From positions 24,841,537 to 24,905,536 of the forward strand of contig NC_134428.1 of the NCBI RefSeq assembly GCF_030867145.1: 64,000 nucleotides of DNA. Reading direction: 5' to 3'. Shown here one piece after another: positions 37,953 through 48,093 of the stretch; the first letter of the stretch is position 1; each line of letters starts with the position of its first letter. The notes below the pieces were generated by a model, which saw only the letters and a program-made list of their open reading frames with translations, was not told the origin of the DNA and made no database searches. This DNA is from Opisthocomus hoazin (taxonomy: Eukaryota > Chordata > Aves > Opisthocomiformes > Opisthocomidae). Made by a program: the position numbers and the translations under genes.

Positions 37953-38215
37953 TGCAAGCCAGCGCGCGTCCTCACCTCGGGTCCGCAGCTGGAGACAGAG
38001 ACTCCAGACGAAACCAGCTCTCAGCCCCCCGGCCAGGGCTCTGTGCCCTCACTCGTGCCTCCCTCGCACGCGTCCCACTGCCGGCGCAGCCCCCATCCTC
38101 GCCACCATCACTGGGCAAACGAGCAGAGAAGGGCACCCAGGGGCAGAGGTCCCAGGGTGCCATCACCAGCGCTCTTCAAAAAAGCGGTGATCTCTCCAAC
38201 ACAGTGATCCAGTGC

Positions 38216-38221
38216 TTTATT
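38216..38221 (-). terminator. MSRB1 poly(A) signal
   Basis: AATAAA on the minus strand about 1.1 kb after the MSRB1 stop. It lies beyond the SECIS element, as a selenoprotein mRNA requires. Confidence 0.65.
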
Positions 38222-41200
38222 TTCAGTACTGCAAGAGGTACAAGACCAGCAGCGAGCTCCAGGTCGCGAGCCGGCGCGCTGCATCTTTTATCAGTGCCCT
38301 CGTTAACGGCGGGATTGAGGCACAAAAACGCGTGCGGAGGTTTCGCCGTCTTCAAAAAACCCTGGTGTATTGGTTTCAAAGAGGAGGATTTGGTTTCTGG
38401 GGCAGGGAGGGAAGGCCAAGAATCAGATGCTGAGCTAAGGAGATCAGCGTCCCGGCGCTTCCGAGCGCGGAGGGAATGCAGACGCCATTCCCGAAGCCCG
38501 AGCTGTGCAAAGCGCAGCCCCTGCGCCGGATTCCGGCCTCCCTGGCACCAGTGCACAGCAAGGAGGAAGCACTGGTGCCACTGGGGTTTATGGCACAGTG
38601 ATAAATGTGGCTTGGGGCCAAGCCAGAACCGAGCCCAGCGGACACGGGAAATCTACAGCCGTGTGCAGGATGGGCAGAGGGGTGAAACACCCGAGTGCTG
38701 CCCAGCGGGATCATAAAACCATCCTCGCCCCAGCACCCTGGGAGGGTTTATATAGGGCGATTCATCCCACGATCCCAGCCTGGAATAGCACCGGAGCTTA
38801 ACTCGGACTCTGACCTCAGCTAATCCAGCGTCACCGCCTGGAAATGCCAGCGGAGCGACTCGGGATTGCGTCGGTGCCGCGTCCGCACCGTCCCCTCCCG
38901 GCCGGGATCCGGAGAGCGTCCCGGCTCGGCTGCGAAACCGCTCAGCGGAGGCAGGACCGCAGGCACGCGCTGCTCTGACGCACGAAACCCACAGGGCTCA
39001 GCGGTCGCTGCCGCCGGCGAGGACGCCGGGGAGAGCGGACGGTTTGGGGAGGGGGTCGGGGGGGTAGAGAGAAGAGCTGTAGCCTTCGCATCACCCCAAC
39101 TGGTGTGAAACGCTCTCAGGTCATACAACCCGCCACCCAGCAACCCCCTTTCCCCCTCGCCTCCGCCGTGCTCCTCCCAGCACCCCGAGTCCGAGCAGCC
39201 CCGAGGGAACCGGCACGGGGAAACCAGGAGCTTCTTCGGGGTCTCCGTCGCTCCGGGTGCCCCCTCGACGGGACGGGGTGAACGCAGGAGCAGGCCGAGA
39301 GCAGTGTGCCAAGCGGAGCAGCTCGCCTACTTCTCCTTCAGGTCCTTGTCCGCCTTGCCTAAAAGAGGGGGAAGAAAAATCAGGGTTTGCGTTTCTTGCT
39401 CCGGAACCCCCGGCCCCTTTTATACGGTTCTTTTGCTACGTGCGGCTAAACCGCTCCCAACCATTGCAGCCCGACAAGCAGGACAGCAGGGTCACCCAGA
39501 GCAGGCTGCACAGCACCACGTCCAGGCAGGTCTGGAATATCTCCAGAGAAGGAGACTCCACAGCCTCCCTGGGCAGCCTGGGCCAGGGCTCCGTCACCCT
39601 CAGAGGGAAGAAGTTCTTCCTCGGGTTCAGATGGAGCTTCCTCTGCTTCAGTTTGTGCCCATTGCCCCTTGTCCTGTCGCTGGGCACCACTGGAAAGAGT
39701 CTGGCCCCGTCCTCCTGACCCCCACCCTGCAGATATTTAGAGGCATTTCTAAGGTCCCCTCTCAGCCTTCTCTTCTCCAGGCTGAACAAGCCCAGCTCCC
39801 TCAGCCTCTCCTCGGAGGAGAGATGCTCCAGTCCCCTCCTCATCCTCGTAGCCCTCCGCTGGACTCTCTCCAGTAGCTCCTCATCTTTCTTGAACTGGGG
39901 AGCCCAGCACTGGACACAGCACTGCAGATGGGGCCTCCCCAGGGCAGAGCAGAGGGGGAGGAGAACCTCCCTCGCCCTGCTGCCCACACTCCTCTTGATG
40001 CACCCCAGGATCCCATTGGCCTTCCTGGCAGCCAGGGCACGCTGCTGGCTCATGGTCACCCTGTCGTCCCCCAGCACTCCCAGTCCCTCTCCGCAGAGCT
40101 GCTCTCCAGCAGGTCCCCCCCAGCCTGTACTGGTGCCTGGGGTTGTTCCTCCCCAGGTGCAGGACCCTGCCCTTGCCCTTGTTGACTCGGCCGCATCCCG
40201 GAGCTCCGGCACACGCCACGTTTGGAGGTCAGCGAGCCCCCGCCGAGCCGCCAGCCGAGCAGACGGACGCACGTCAGATTTATCTGGGACACGAGCGGCT
40301 CCTCGGCTTATCCGTCGGGCCAGCTACGAGAGCAGCGCGTCGCTCGCAGCGCGGCCCCGCTATCAGCACCCCCCCCCCCCCCCCCCAAAAAATCCCTGCG
40401 TGGGCTGACAGCGCTGCCGAGCCGCAGGCTGTACCTTTGGGGACGAACTTCAGCGAGCTGCTGAATATTCAGAAGCGGGACTGGCCCCTCTTGGGCCCGT
40501 CGTTGAGGAACTCGTGCCCGAGCCCGTTGCCACACTTGCCGCAAGACACCTAGAACGGCGAGGAGAGGGTCCGACAGCGAGCGGTCTTCTCTCAGCGGGA
40601 AAGCTCAAGAGAAAAACCTCATGGGGTTGGGGGGGGGGGGGGGGGGATTTTTCACCTTCAGAGCCCCCGGCCGCTCCTCGCGCTTGGACACGCTGTCCTC
40701 ATGGAGGGTCTCGGTGAAGGCCGGCCACGGGGACGAGTGCGGGTACTTGGCGCGGCTGGAGAAGAGCTCATGGCCGCACTTGGCGCAGGCGTAGAGGCCT
40801 GGGGAGGGCGGCGGGCGAGGGGTCAGCGCTGGGGGGGGGGGGCAGCCCCCCGCTCCCCGCAGCCCAGGGGATCGGGGCTGGGGGGGGGGGCACGTTGGCA
40901 GGGTGACGCGGGACACCCACCCAGGCCGGACTTTGCCCACCCGGGGACTCTGCTAGCCCCCGGGGCCAAGCTGGGGAGCGGGGGCTGGGGGGGCTGCGGG
41001 GCAGGACCTGCATCCCCCAGAGGGGCTTCCACAGGACCCCCTCGTAGGGCAGGACCCCCCCACCAAGTGGCACCTATACGGACCCCCCCCCCCCAGCTTT
41101 CCAGGCAGCATTTTCCCCTCCCCCCACCGGGGGCCCCCCCCCCCAGCCAGGACTGCAGAGAAGGGACCCCCAGCCCGGCCCCCCCAGGGGGAAGATGCCC

Positions 41201-41377
41201 CCCCCCACCCCCCCCCCCCCGGGGCACAGACACGCTCCCGCCGGGGGATTCGGCCTTTTCGGGGTTGCCCCCAGGGGGGGTACCCCCTAAACCCCACGGG
41301 CATCCCCCCCCTCCCCGCTCACCGGGCTGGAAGTGGTCCTTGAACACCTCGCCCCCGAAGAAGGAGCAGAAGGACAT
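38216..41377 (-). CDS. MSRB1: MSRB1 (selenoprotein R): methionine-R-sulfoxide reductase B1, four coding exons
   Basis: MSRB1 reduces methionine-R-sulfoxide in proteins (including actin) in cytosol and nucleus, using a catalytic selenocysteine. Coding exons on minus: 41377-41323, 40798-40656, 40549-40435, 39358-39327. All junctions are GT-AG and phases agree, giving 345 bases, 114 residues and a TAG stop. The start [19 protein letters not shown] matches vertebrate MSRB1 almost exactly. Zinc-binding CxxC pairs are C23/C26 and C69/C72. The TGA at 40471-40469 is read as Sec93 in the motif [17 protein letters not shown]. The tail [10 protein letters not shown] differs from the human tail. A SECIS lies in the 3' UTR at about 38710-38775. 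Intron 3 holds a 0.7-kb CR1, and intron 2 begins with a C run on the sense strand (G run at 40630-40646). A standard ORF caller would end the protein at the TGA. Coordinates include the 3' UTR. Confidence 0.95.
38710..38775 (-). promoter_or_regulatory. SECIS element in MSRB1 3' UTR
   Basis: On the minus strand, ATGA (38765-38762) and GGAT (38724-38721) can form the non-Watson-Crick quartet (U.U, G.A, A.G). Directly above it, TCGCCC (38760-38755) pairs with GGGCGA (38730-38725). Eleven bases after the quartet comes the conserved unpaired AAA (38749-38747), then a possible mini-hairpin ACCCT-CCC-AGGGT, as in form 2 SECIS elements. It lies about 560 bases after the stop codon. SECIS elements recruit SBP2 and the Sec-specific elongation factor so that UGA is decoded as selenocysteine. 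Confidence 0.82.
39485..40187 (-). mobile_element. CR1 LINE 3' fragment in MSRB1 intron 3, ~700 bp
   Basis: CR1 in the same orientation as MSRB1. It lacks the terminal tail and begins at 'cagcagggtcacccagagca'. ORF2 C-terminal motifs ([20 protein letters not shown]) are readable on the minus strand. It lies about 125 bases from the exon 4 acceptor. Confidence 0.93.
40469..40471 (-). other. In-frame UGA selenocysteine codon of MSRB1 (Sec93)
   Basis: TGA in the context CGC TTC TGA ATA TTC. The exon stays open after it through SSSLKFVPK to a good donor, and homologues have selenocysteine at this position. Confidence 0.93.
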
Positions 41378-42260
41378 GGCTGCTCGCGGCCAGGCCCCGC
41401 CCCCGGCCAGGCCCCGCCCCCGCCGCAGCACCGCCCCGCGGCCGGCAGGAGGCGCTGCGGGGCAGGCGGTACCGCGGGGGGGGGGGGTCCCGGTACCGGG
41501 GGGGGAAGGGGGCAGAGGGGCGGAGCATCCCCCCCCCCCACACCGTGGGAAACCCGGAGCCGGGCCCCGCAGCGAAGGCTCCGGGCGTGGGGGGGGCGTG
41601 GGGGGGGCGGGGAACCGGCACGGTCCTGCGGATGCTCCGGTCGCGCCGGGGGGAGCGGGGAGAGCCCCGACCCGGCACCGGCATCGGCACCGGCACCCGG
41701 ACCCGGACCCGGACCCGGACCCGGACCCGGACCCGGACCGACCCTCCTGTCCCCGCACCGGCACCAGTCCGTGGATCCCGGCCTCCAGCACCGGCCCCGG
41801 TTCTCCCCCCCCCGCCCCGGGACCGCTCGTCCTTCCCCAGGACCGACCCTCGCCCGGCTCCCCGGGACCCCCCCCCCGGGCCCAGGTACCGGCACCTCCG
41901 CGGCGGATGGGGCGTGGGGCAGCTCCGGGGACGAACAGGGGCTCCGACCCCACCAAACCCCCCCCCCACCCTGGGGCTCGGGGATGGGGACCCTCCCGGT
42001 GGGGGTGAGGCGGCCGGGGAGCTGTGTCCCTCCGCGGGGTGCGGGGGGCTGCGGGGGGGAGTGCGGGCTCTGAAGGTGAACCGCGGGCAGGCGGCTCCCG
42101 GCGGGCTCGGGGAGGGGGGAGCTGCCCCCGGCTCCCAAAGCCGGGCCCCGCCAGGCTCCCTCCCTGGTTTGGTCTCGGGACCCTCGGACGAGTCCTCCCC
42201 CGGGGGCTCTGCTCCCCTGCGGGCGGGAGCTGGGGATCGCCCCAAGGGGCTGGGGATCAC
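41378..42260 (-). promoter_or_regulatory. MSRB1 CpG-rich 5' flank
   Basis: Extremely GC- and CpG-rich DNA with several C and G homopolymers upstream of the MSRB1 ATG. Long open frames occur on both strands only because stop codons are rare at this composition. Promoter function is inferred from position. Confidence 0.55.
41695..41739. repeat. (ACCCGG)n hexanucleotide repeat
   Basis: About seven perfect hexamer copies, preceded by related CACCGG units. It lies about 320 bases upstream of the MSRB1 ATG, in promoter or 5' UTR sequence. On the MSRB1 sense strand it reads (CCGGGT)n. Confidence 0.93.
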
Positions 42261-42270
42261 CCTGCGGCCC

Positions 42271-43390
42271 GCAGCGAAGCGCTGGGATGGATCCCGGCTC
42301 CCGACGGATCCCTGGCTCCTAATGGATCCTGCAGCAAAGTGCTAAGATGGTTCCCTGCTCCCAGCGGATCCCTGCTCCCAATGGATCCCTGCTCCCAATG
42401 GATCCCTGCTCCTGCAGCGAAGCGCTGGGATGGATCCCAATTGATCCCTTCTCCCAGTGGATCTCTGCTCCCGCAACGAAGTGCTGGGATGGATCCCTGC
42501 TCCCAATGGATCCCTGCAGCCCGCAGCAAAGCGCTGGGATGGATCCCTGGCTCCTAATGGATCCCTGCTCCTGCAGCAAAGTGCTGGGATGGATCCCTGG
42601 CTCCTGATGGATTGCACAGCAAAGCGCTGGGATGGATCCCTGCAGCCTGCAGCAAAGCACTAGGATGGATCCCTGCTCCCGATGGATCCCTGCTCCTGCA
42701 GCGAAGCGCTGGGATGGATCCCGGCTCCCAATGGATCCCGGCTCCCGATGGATCCTGCAGTGAAGCGCTGGGATGGATCCCTGCTCCCAATGGATCCCTG
42801 CTCCTGCAGCAAAGCACTGGGATCCCTGTGAAGCGCTGGGATGGATCCCTGCTCCTGATGGATCCCTGCTCCCACAGCGAAGCGCTGGGATGGGTCCCTG
42901 CTCCCAATGGATCCTGCAGCAAAGCGCTGGGATGGATCTCTGTGGCCCGCAGCGAAGTGCTGGGATGGATCCCTGCTCCCAATGGATCCCTGCTCCTGCA
43001 GCGAAGCGCTGGGATGGATCCCTGGCTCCTGATGGATTGCACAGCAAAGCACTGCGATGGATCCCTGCAGCCTGCAGTGAAGCACTAGGATGGATCCCTG
43101 TTCCTGATGGATCCCTGCAGCCTGCAGCAAAGCACTAGGATGGATCCCTGTTCCCAATGGATCCCTGTTCCTGATGGATCCCTGCTCCCGATGGATCCCT
43201 GCTCCCGCAGCGAAGCGCTGGGATGGATCCCTGCAGCCTGCAGCAAAGCACTAGGATGGATCCCTGCTCCCGATGGATCCCTGCTCCCGATGGATTCCTG
43301 CTCCTGCAGCAAAGCCCTAGGATGGATCCCTGCTCCCAATGGATCCCTGCTCCCGCAGCGAAGCGCTGGGATGGATCCCTGCTCCCTAAC
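42271..43390. repeat. GGATCC-rich minisatellite, ~1.1 kb
   Basis: Alternating blocks make longer variable units: GATGGATCCCTGCTCCCAAT, then CCTGCTCCTGCAGC and GAAGCGCTGG or AAAGCACTAG. There are about 45 GGATC motifs, and sub-blocks recur in different orders. No stop-free frame is plausible as protein; the predicted products are repeats of Trp-Ile-Pro-Ala or Gly-Ser-Arg-Asp-Pro. Confidence 0.95.
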
Positions 43391-44787
43391 GCCAACAGAC
43401 GCGTCCAGCAGCCAGGAGCTCACCCCGGCGTGGGAACCCCGGCGTGGGGCCAGCGCTGGCGATGCTCCTGCCCTGCCCGCTGGCTGCTGCCCGTCTGAAT
43501 TAGGTCAGGCTGCCGTCCGGGGCAGGCTGAGCTCCCCGCTGCAGCCCCGGGGACTGACGATCGGTGGCAGGAGCCCGGGCAGGGGGAAGAGGCTCTCGCC
43601 GCAGCACGACGGGGCCGGGGGAGCCGAGGACACGCCGTGTCACCGCGCAGAGAGCGGGCGACGCGCTGGTTTGAGAGCCCCTTCCTTCTGATCCACCGAG
43701 ATCAGAGCAGCGGGCTGTCGGGAGAGGCTCCGGATAGACTCAGCGGCCGTGTACAGCTTCGGGGCGAGGATTTTCAGCCAGCGGAAGGAGTCACAGCGGC
43801 TGCCGGGACCCTGTGCCTCAGCAGCATCGTCCCCCGCGACGCCTGCTGCGAACCAGAAAACCTTTTCAGAAGGTGAAGCCGTGCTGGCGGAAGAGATGGG
43901 TGACGGGGCCGGGTCCTGCTGGGGCTCCTCACCAGGGCTGAGCTCTCCGGTGGGCTGCAAGGACCCTGCCACGAGGGATGTGAAGCTCTCGGGACAGCCC
44001 AGGCTCCTTTCGCTCCGTGATGGTCACGTCGAGTTAGCAGCCGCTGTGCGGGGAGGGACGGGGAGGGACGGGGACGGCTGAGACGCGGTGGCAAACCGAA
44101 GCCCGCAGCGGTGGAAAGGCTGAGCTCAACCCTGGGGCAGCACAGGGTGGCAGGGGGGCGTGGGAGGGGGTCACTGGGGGACCAGACCGGGGCTGAGGCT
44201 GGCTGGCTCTGAAATCCGCTCCAGTATCCACCAGTAAACCCCCTGAGAAGGAGCGATGTGGTGTGGGAGCGGGAGCTGGAGCTGGGCTCCTGCACTGCCC
44301 TACCCAGAGCCCAAAGTCCTGAGGCTGCGGTGAGACTTTCTGCGGGGCCCTGCACCCCTTAATCACAGGAAAATGCAGAGAGCTCTCCCGTTACAGCGCG
44401 AATAACCCCAGCAGTTTGGTTTCTGTGGCGGAATATTGCGGAGATAATTAGACGAGGGATTTCCAGCTCGCTTGGCTGGGCGATGGCAGCGTCCTCCATG
44501 CCCGGCAGAGCTGTGCCACCGTCCCTGCCAGCAGTGCCAGCCCTCTGCCCCCGGCTGCCGGCACCTCTCCGGAGCTGGAGAGGGCTGCTGGAAATGAGTT
44601 TTTCAATTAACTCACCCTGATTTTACAACAGCACAGACCAGGTGGGCTCGGAGCACCGGTGGGGCAGACCCCGGCACGGGCAAACATCCTCTTGCTGGGT
44701 GGTTTGTAGGTATCGCACCCTGGGGTGAGCTAACGCCGGGGTGCACGGCACCATGCCATGCCGTGGAGGCTCCTGCTGCTGCAAAAG

Positions 44788-45236
44788 GGAGCGTTTTGGA
44801 GGGTCTGGAGAAGAAGTCCTCTGAGGAGCAGCTGAGGGAGCTGGGGCTGTTCAGTCTGGAGAAGAGGAGGCTGAGGGGAGACCTCCTCGCTCTCTACAGC
44901 TCCCTGACAGGAGGGGGTAGTGAGGGGCGGTTGGTCTCTTCTCCCCAGTAACCAACGATGGGACAAGAGGCCATGGCCTCAAGTTGCATCAGGGGAGGTT
45001 TAGACTGGATATTAGGAAAAATTTATTTCCTGAAGGAGCGGTCAGGCGTTAGACCAGGCTGCCCAGGGCAGTGGTGGAGTCCCCATCCCTGGAAGGGTTC
45101 AAAAACCACATAGATGTGGCACTTGGGGACGTGGTTTAGCAGGCATGGGGTGTTGGGGTGACGGTTGGACGTGATGATCTCAGAGGTCTTTTCCAACCTT
45201 AACGATTCCATGATTCTATTCCATGATTCTATGAGA
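44788..45236 (+). mobile_element. CR1 LINE 3' fragment, ~450 bp
   Basis: Sense CR1 from 'gagcgttttggagggtctgg' to a tail containing 'ccatgattctattccatgat'. ORF2-derived [20 protein letters not shown] can be read. Confidence 0.92.
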
Positions 45237-47427
45237 TGCTTGAAGATAACAGCCCGGTCCAGGCCACAGCTGGTGTCTGTGTCAGGTTCAAGCCCTAAAT
45301 TTGAACCAGAGCTGAGAGCAAGGAGCGAAAATTCAGAGCCTGGGTCCAGCGGAGAGGCTCGCTGAGATTTATGGCCTGGGTGTTCCAGGAGCAGCGAGGG
45401 GGTCAGCGGTCGGTAGGGTGCTGTGTCCCTGCCCAGCTGGGGCACTGGCAGCTCTGGAGGCTCTGCAGGGATGCGACCTTCCCAAGCACCGCGTCTGAAG
45501 CCACTGCTGTCCCATCCTTCCGTCACCCAGCCGTGCCCACCCAGCTACCCCCAGCGCTCGACGAAAACACTTGCAAGGACCTTCAGAAGCAATTTACCCC
45601 ATAAAGAGCAAAGAGAATCCCCCCACCCTGCGCATCCTGGTGGTCACGGGCTGGGACGAGCTCTGGGCTGGGGAGTGGGACAGCGCTGGCACCGAGGAGC
45701 CAGCTCCGGGGCCACCTCTGCGCTCGAAACTTCCTCTCTGAAGCCTGAGCCAGGAGCAAAGCCTTCACCGGGGCTGCTCCGTGTGGCCTCCCCATCTCGG
45801 GGTGCGGGTGGTCCGGCCGTGGCACCCGGCGGGGTCCATCCCCGCTGCTCCCCACCCTCCCGGCCACCTCGCTCCCCGGAGGCGGCTGCGTTTCAGCAGC
45901 GTGCCCGTAGCCCCCGCTGTACTCGGCGTCGCTGCCAGATGAGAACTCCCATACAGACCCGAGCTATTATTATCTCCGTCTTCCACTGTGCTAATGGTCT
46001 CTCAGGAAACAGGCGTCTCTTTTTTTGTTTTTTTTAGCTTTTAAAACCCACGAATACCAGCGCTGAGCCCTCGCCGAGCACAGGGGAGCCAGCGTGCCCC
46101 CAACCCGGTGGGGACCGGGAGCTGCGGCCGGGCAGGATCGGCCAAGGACCAGCCCCGGGGCTTTCCGGTAGGCACGGCCGAGGGCTGGGGAGGGCAACGG
46201 GCAGCACTGGGGATACTGGGGATGGCTGTGGCATGGGGCCACTGGGAAACCTGCGTGATGAGGGGTGAGTCGGGGTCCCGGCTGCCCCCCGCCTGCCATG
46301 CTTGGGTGAGAGGTGTACGGGGCGTCGGGGAAGGAGCCCCTTCTCAGGCCCAGCTCTGCCACTCATTTTCCTCTGCTCGCTCCCTGTTTTGTCGTTTTGG
46401 TGCTCTGCCTGGTGCCCCGGACCACGCCGTCTGCCGGCGGTGCCAGCAGTGCCAGCAGCCCGGCCCGCGGGGTGGATGGGGCCAGCCCCACAGCCAGGGC
46501 TTCTGCGGGGAGCTGGGTGCCACCAGGGAAGTCACCCGTGGATTATTTGGGGCTAACAAGTGGCTCCTGTAAACCAGAAGCAAAGCAAAAGCCACGGAAC
46601 GAGAGATTTACATAAACAGCGGCGGCACAGCCTGTAATGAACTCGTGGCGGCGAAGAGCTCTGAGGACGCGGGCGACGCGGCAGCCGGGCGTGTGGCAGC
46701 CCGAGGGGCAGCAGTGGCAGCCCCGCTCCCCGGGCAGGACCCCCGCTCCGGCGAGGGGAAGGTGCTGGAGATCGAGCTCCCCACGAACCCGCTGGGTGCT
46801 GGGCTCAGCCCCGCCATGGCCTGGCAGAGCCCATCCTGCAGCCTCCGTCCTCCCTCCCGAAATCACGGCCAGCCCCGCTGCTTCCGCGGGAGCGCAGGGA
46901 TGGCGGTGGCTCTTGGGGACGGGATGACGCTTTGCCGTGGCCAGGAACGCCCTCGGGGCTACGGAAACTTTGTGTGTGAGGAAAACTTTTGTGGCCTTCT
47001 GGTGAAAACAGAGATTACCGACCCCCTGCTTCCAGAGCATCCTCCCGCTGAGCTGGGGCCGCAGCTCGGGCTTGCTTCATTTCAGGCTCGGGCAATGCGT
47101 TAAGCAAGGGCCAAAACAGTGTTGCTTGAGCAAGAAACACTTAGAGGAGTCAGAGAGTCCTGCCCGCTGGCGTTGCACCCCTCCTCACAGCCCCCACATT
47201 TGCACTGGGACCAGCGTAGGGTCCCCATGCGGGAAAATTCCCCTTGTTCCGCTGCAGACCTGGCTGACGGCTGCGGGTTCTCAGCGGCCCCGTTGCTGAT
47301 CGCCTGGCTGAGGTTTATCCTCGTTCTACACGCGGTTCCCCGCACACCGTCACTGAGGTCACCTTACCACGGTGCCTTCTCCGTCCCACCCCTGCCAGGA
47401 AGCCCAGGGAGAGCCACAAGCCTCCCA

Positions 47428-47890
47428 CAGAATCCCAGGATCCCAGCATGTTGGGGGTTGGCAGGGCCCTCTGTGGGGTCACCCAGCCCAACCCCCTGCC
47501 CAAGCAGGGTCACCCAGAGCAGGCTGCACAGGACCTTGTCCAGGCGGGTCTGGAATATCTCCAGAGAAGGAGACTCCACAGCCTCCCTGGGCAGCCTGGG
47601 CCAGGGCTCCGTCACCCTCAGAGGGAAGAAGTTCTTCCTCGGGTTCAGCTGCAGCTTCCTCTGCTTCAGTTTGTGCCCGTTGCCCCTTGTCCTGTCGCTG
47701 GGCACCACTGAACAGAGTCTGGCCCTGTCCTCCTGACCCCCACCCTGCAGATATTTAGAGGCATTTCGAAGGTCCCCTCTCAGCCTTCTCTTCTCCAGGC
47801 TGAGCAAGCCCAGCTCCCTCAGCCTCTCCTCGTAGGAGAGATGCTCCAGTCCCCTCCTCATCCTCGTAGCCCTGCGCTGGACTCTCTCCC
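47428..47890 (-). mobile_element. CR1 LINE 3' fragment, ~460 bp
   Basis: Antisense CR1 from 'cacagaatcccaggatccc' to 'ccctgcgctggactctctcc'. It ends about 200 bases before the first coding exon of the TEX2-like gene. Confidence 0.92.
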
Positions 47891-48093
47891 GTCCACTGGC
47901 AGCCCCGTGGCCGCAAGGGCATCCCGAAATGGGCTGGACGGTGCCCAGCCCGTGGTGACAGGGTCCCCGGGGACACCCCGCTCCTGCTCGGTGGCTCGTG
48001 GTGGTGCCAGTGGGGAAGGCAGGACCGGGGCAGGCACACGCTGTTCCTTGAGGTGACACGGAGCTGAGCTGCTTCCCCCCGTTCCCTCGGCAG

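Larger units (their letters stand above)
16204..38195. other. HS3ST6-MSRB1 intergenic region, no gene supported
   Basis: About 22 kb between the minisatellite and the 3' end of MSRB1. CR1 copies are listed separately. The rest (for example 18241-23978, 24376-26090, 27905-31000 and 32735-35495) has no open frame with a recognisable domain, no splice-consistent exon chain and no tRNA or rRNA. AT-rich patches occur at 20930-21060, 32940-33300 and 33900-34140. Non-coding RNA or enhancers could be present but cannot be told from the sequence alone. Confidence 0.6.
43391..48093. other. MSRB1 / TEX2-like intergenic region
   Basis: Apart from CR1 copies at 44788-45236 and 47428-47890 I see no exon. 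A non-coding first exon of the TEX2-like gene may lie here, because its first coding exon is preceded by a good splice acceptor. I could not identify it. Confidence 0.55.

Noticed and set aside
38747-38755. TATATAAA-like motif taken as a TATA box
   Set aside because: It lies inside the SECIS apical region in the MSRB1 3' UTR, with no exon downstream on either strand.
39080-39125. ATGA at about 39118 followed by TGAT, a first guess for the MSRB1 SECIS
   Set aside because: The stem above the quartet does not pair and no apical AA is at the right distance. The element at 38710-38775 fits far better.
40701-42345. Several 240-435 codon frames on both strands around the MSRB1 promoter
   Set aside because: Extreme GC content removes stop codons. 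The frames overlap MSRB1 exons in other phases and give Pro/Gly/Arg low-complexity sequence.
42319-43691. Frames of 120-240 codons in both directions
   Set aside because: Translations of the GGATCC minisatellite only.
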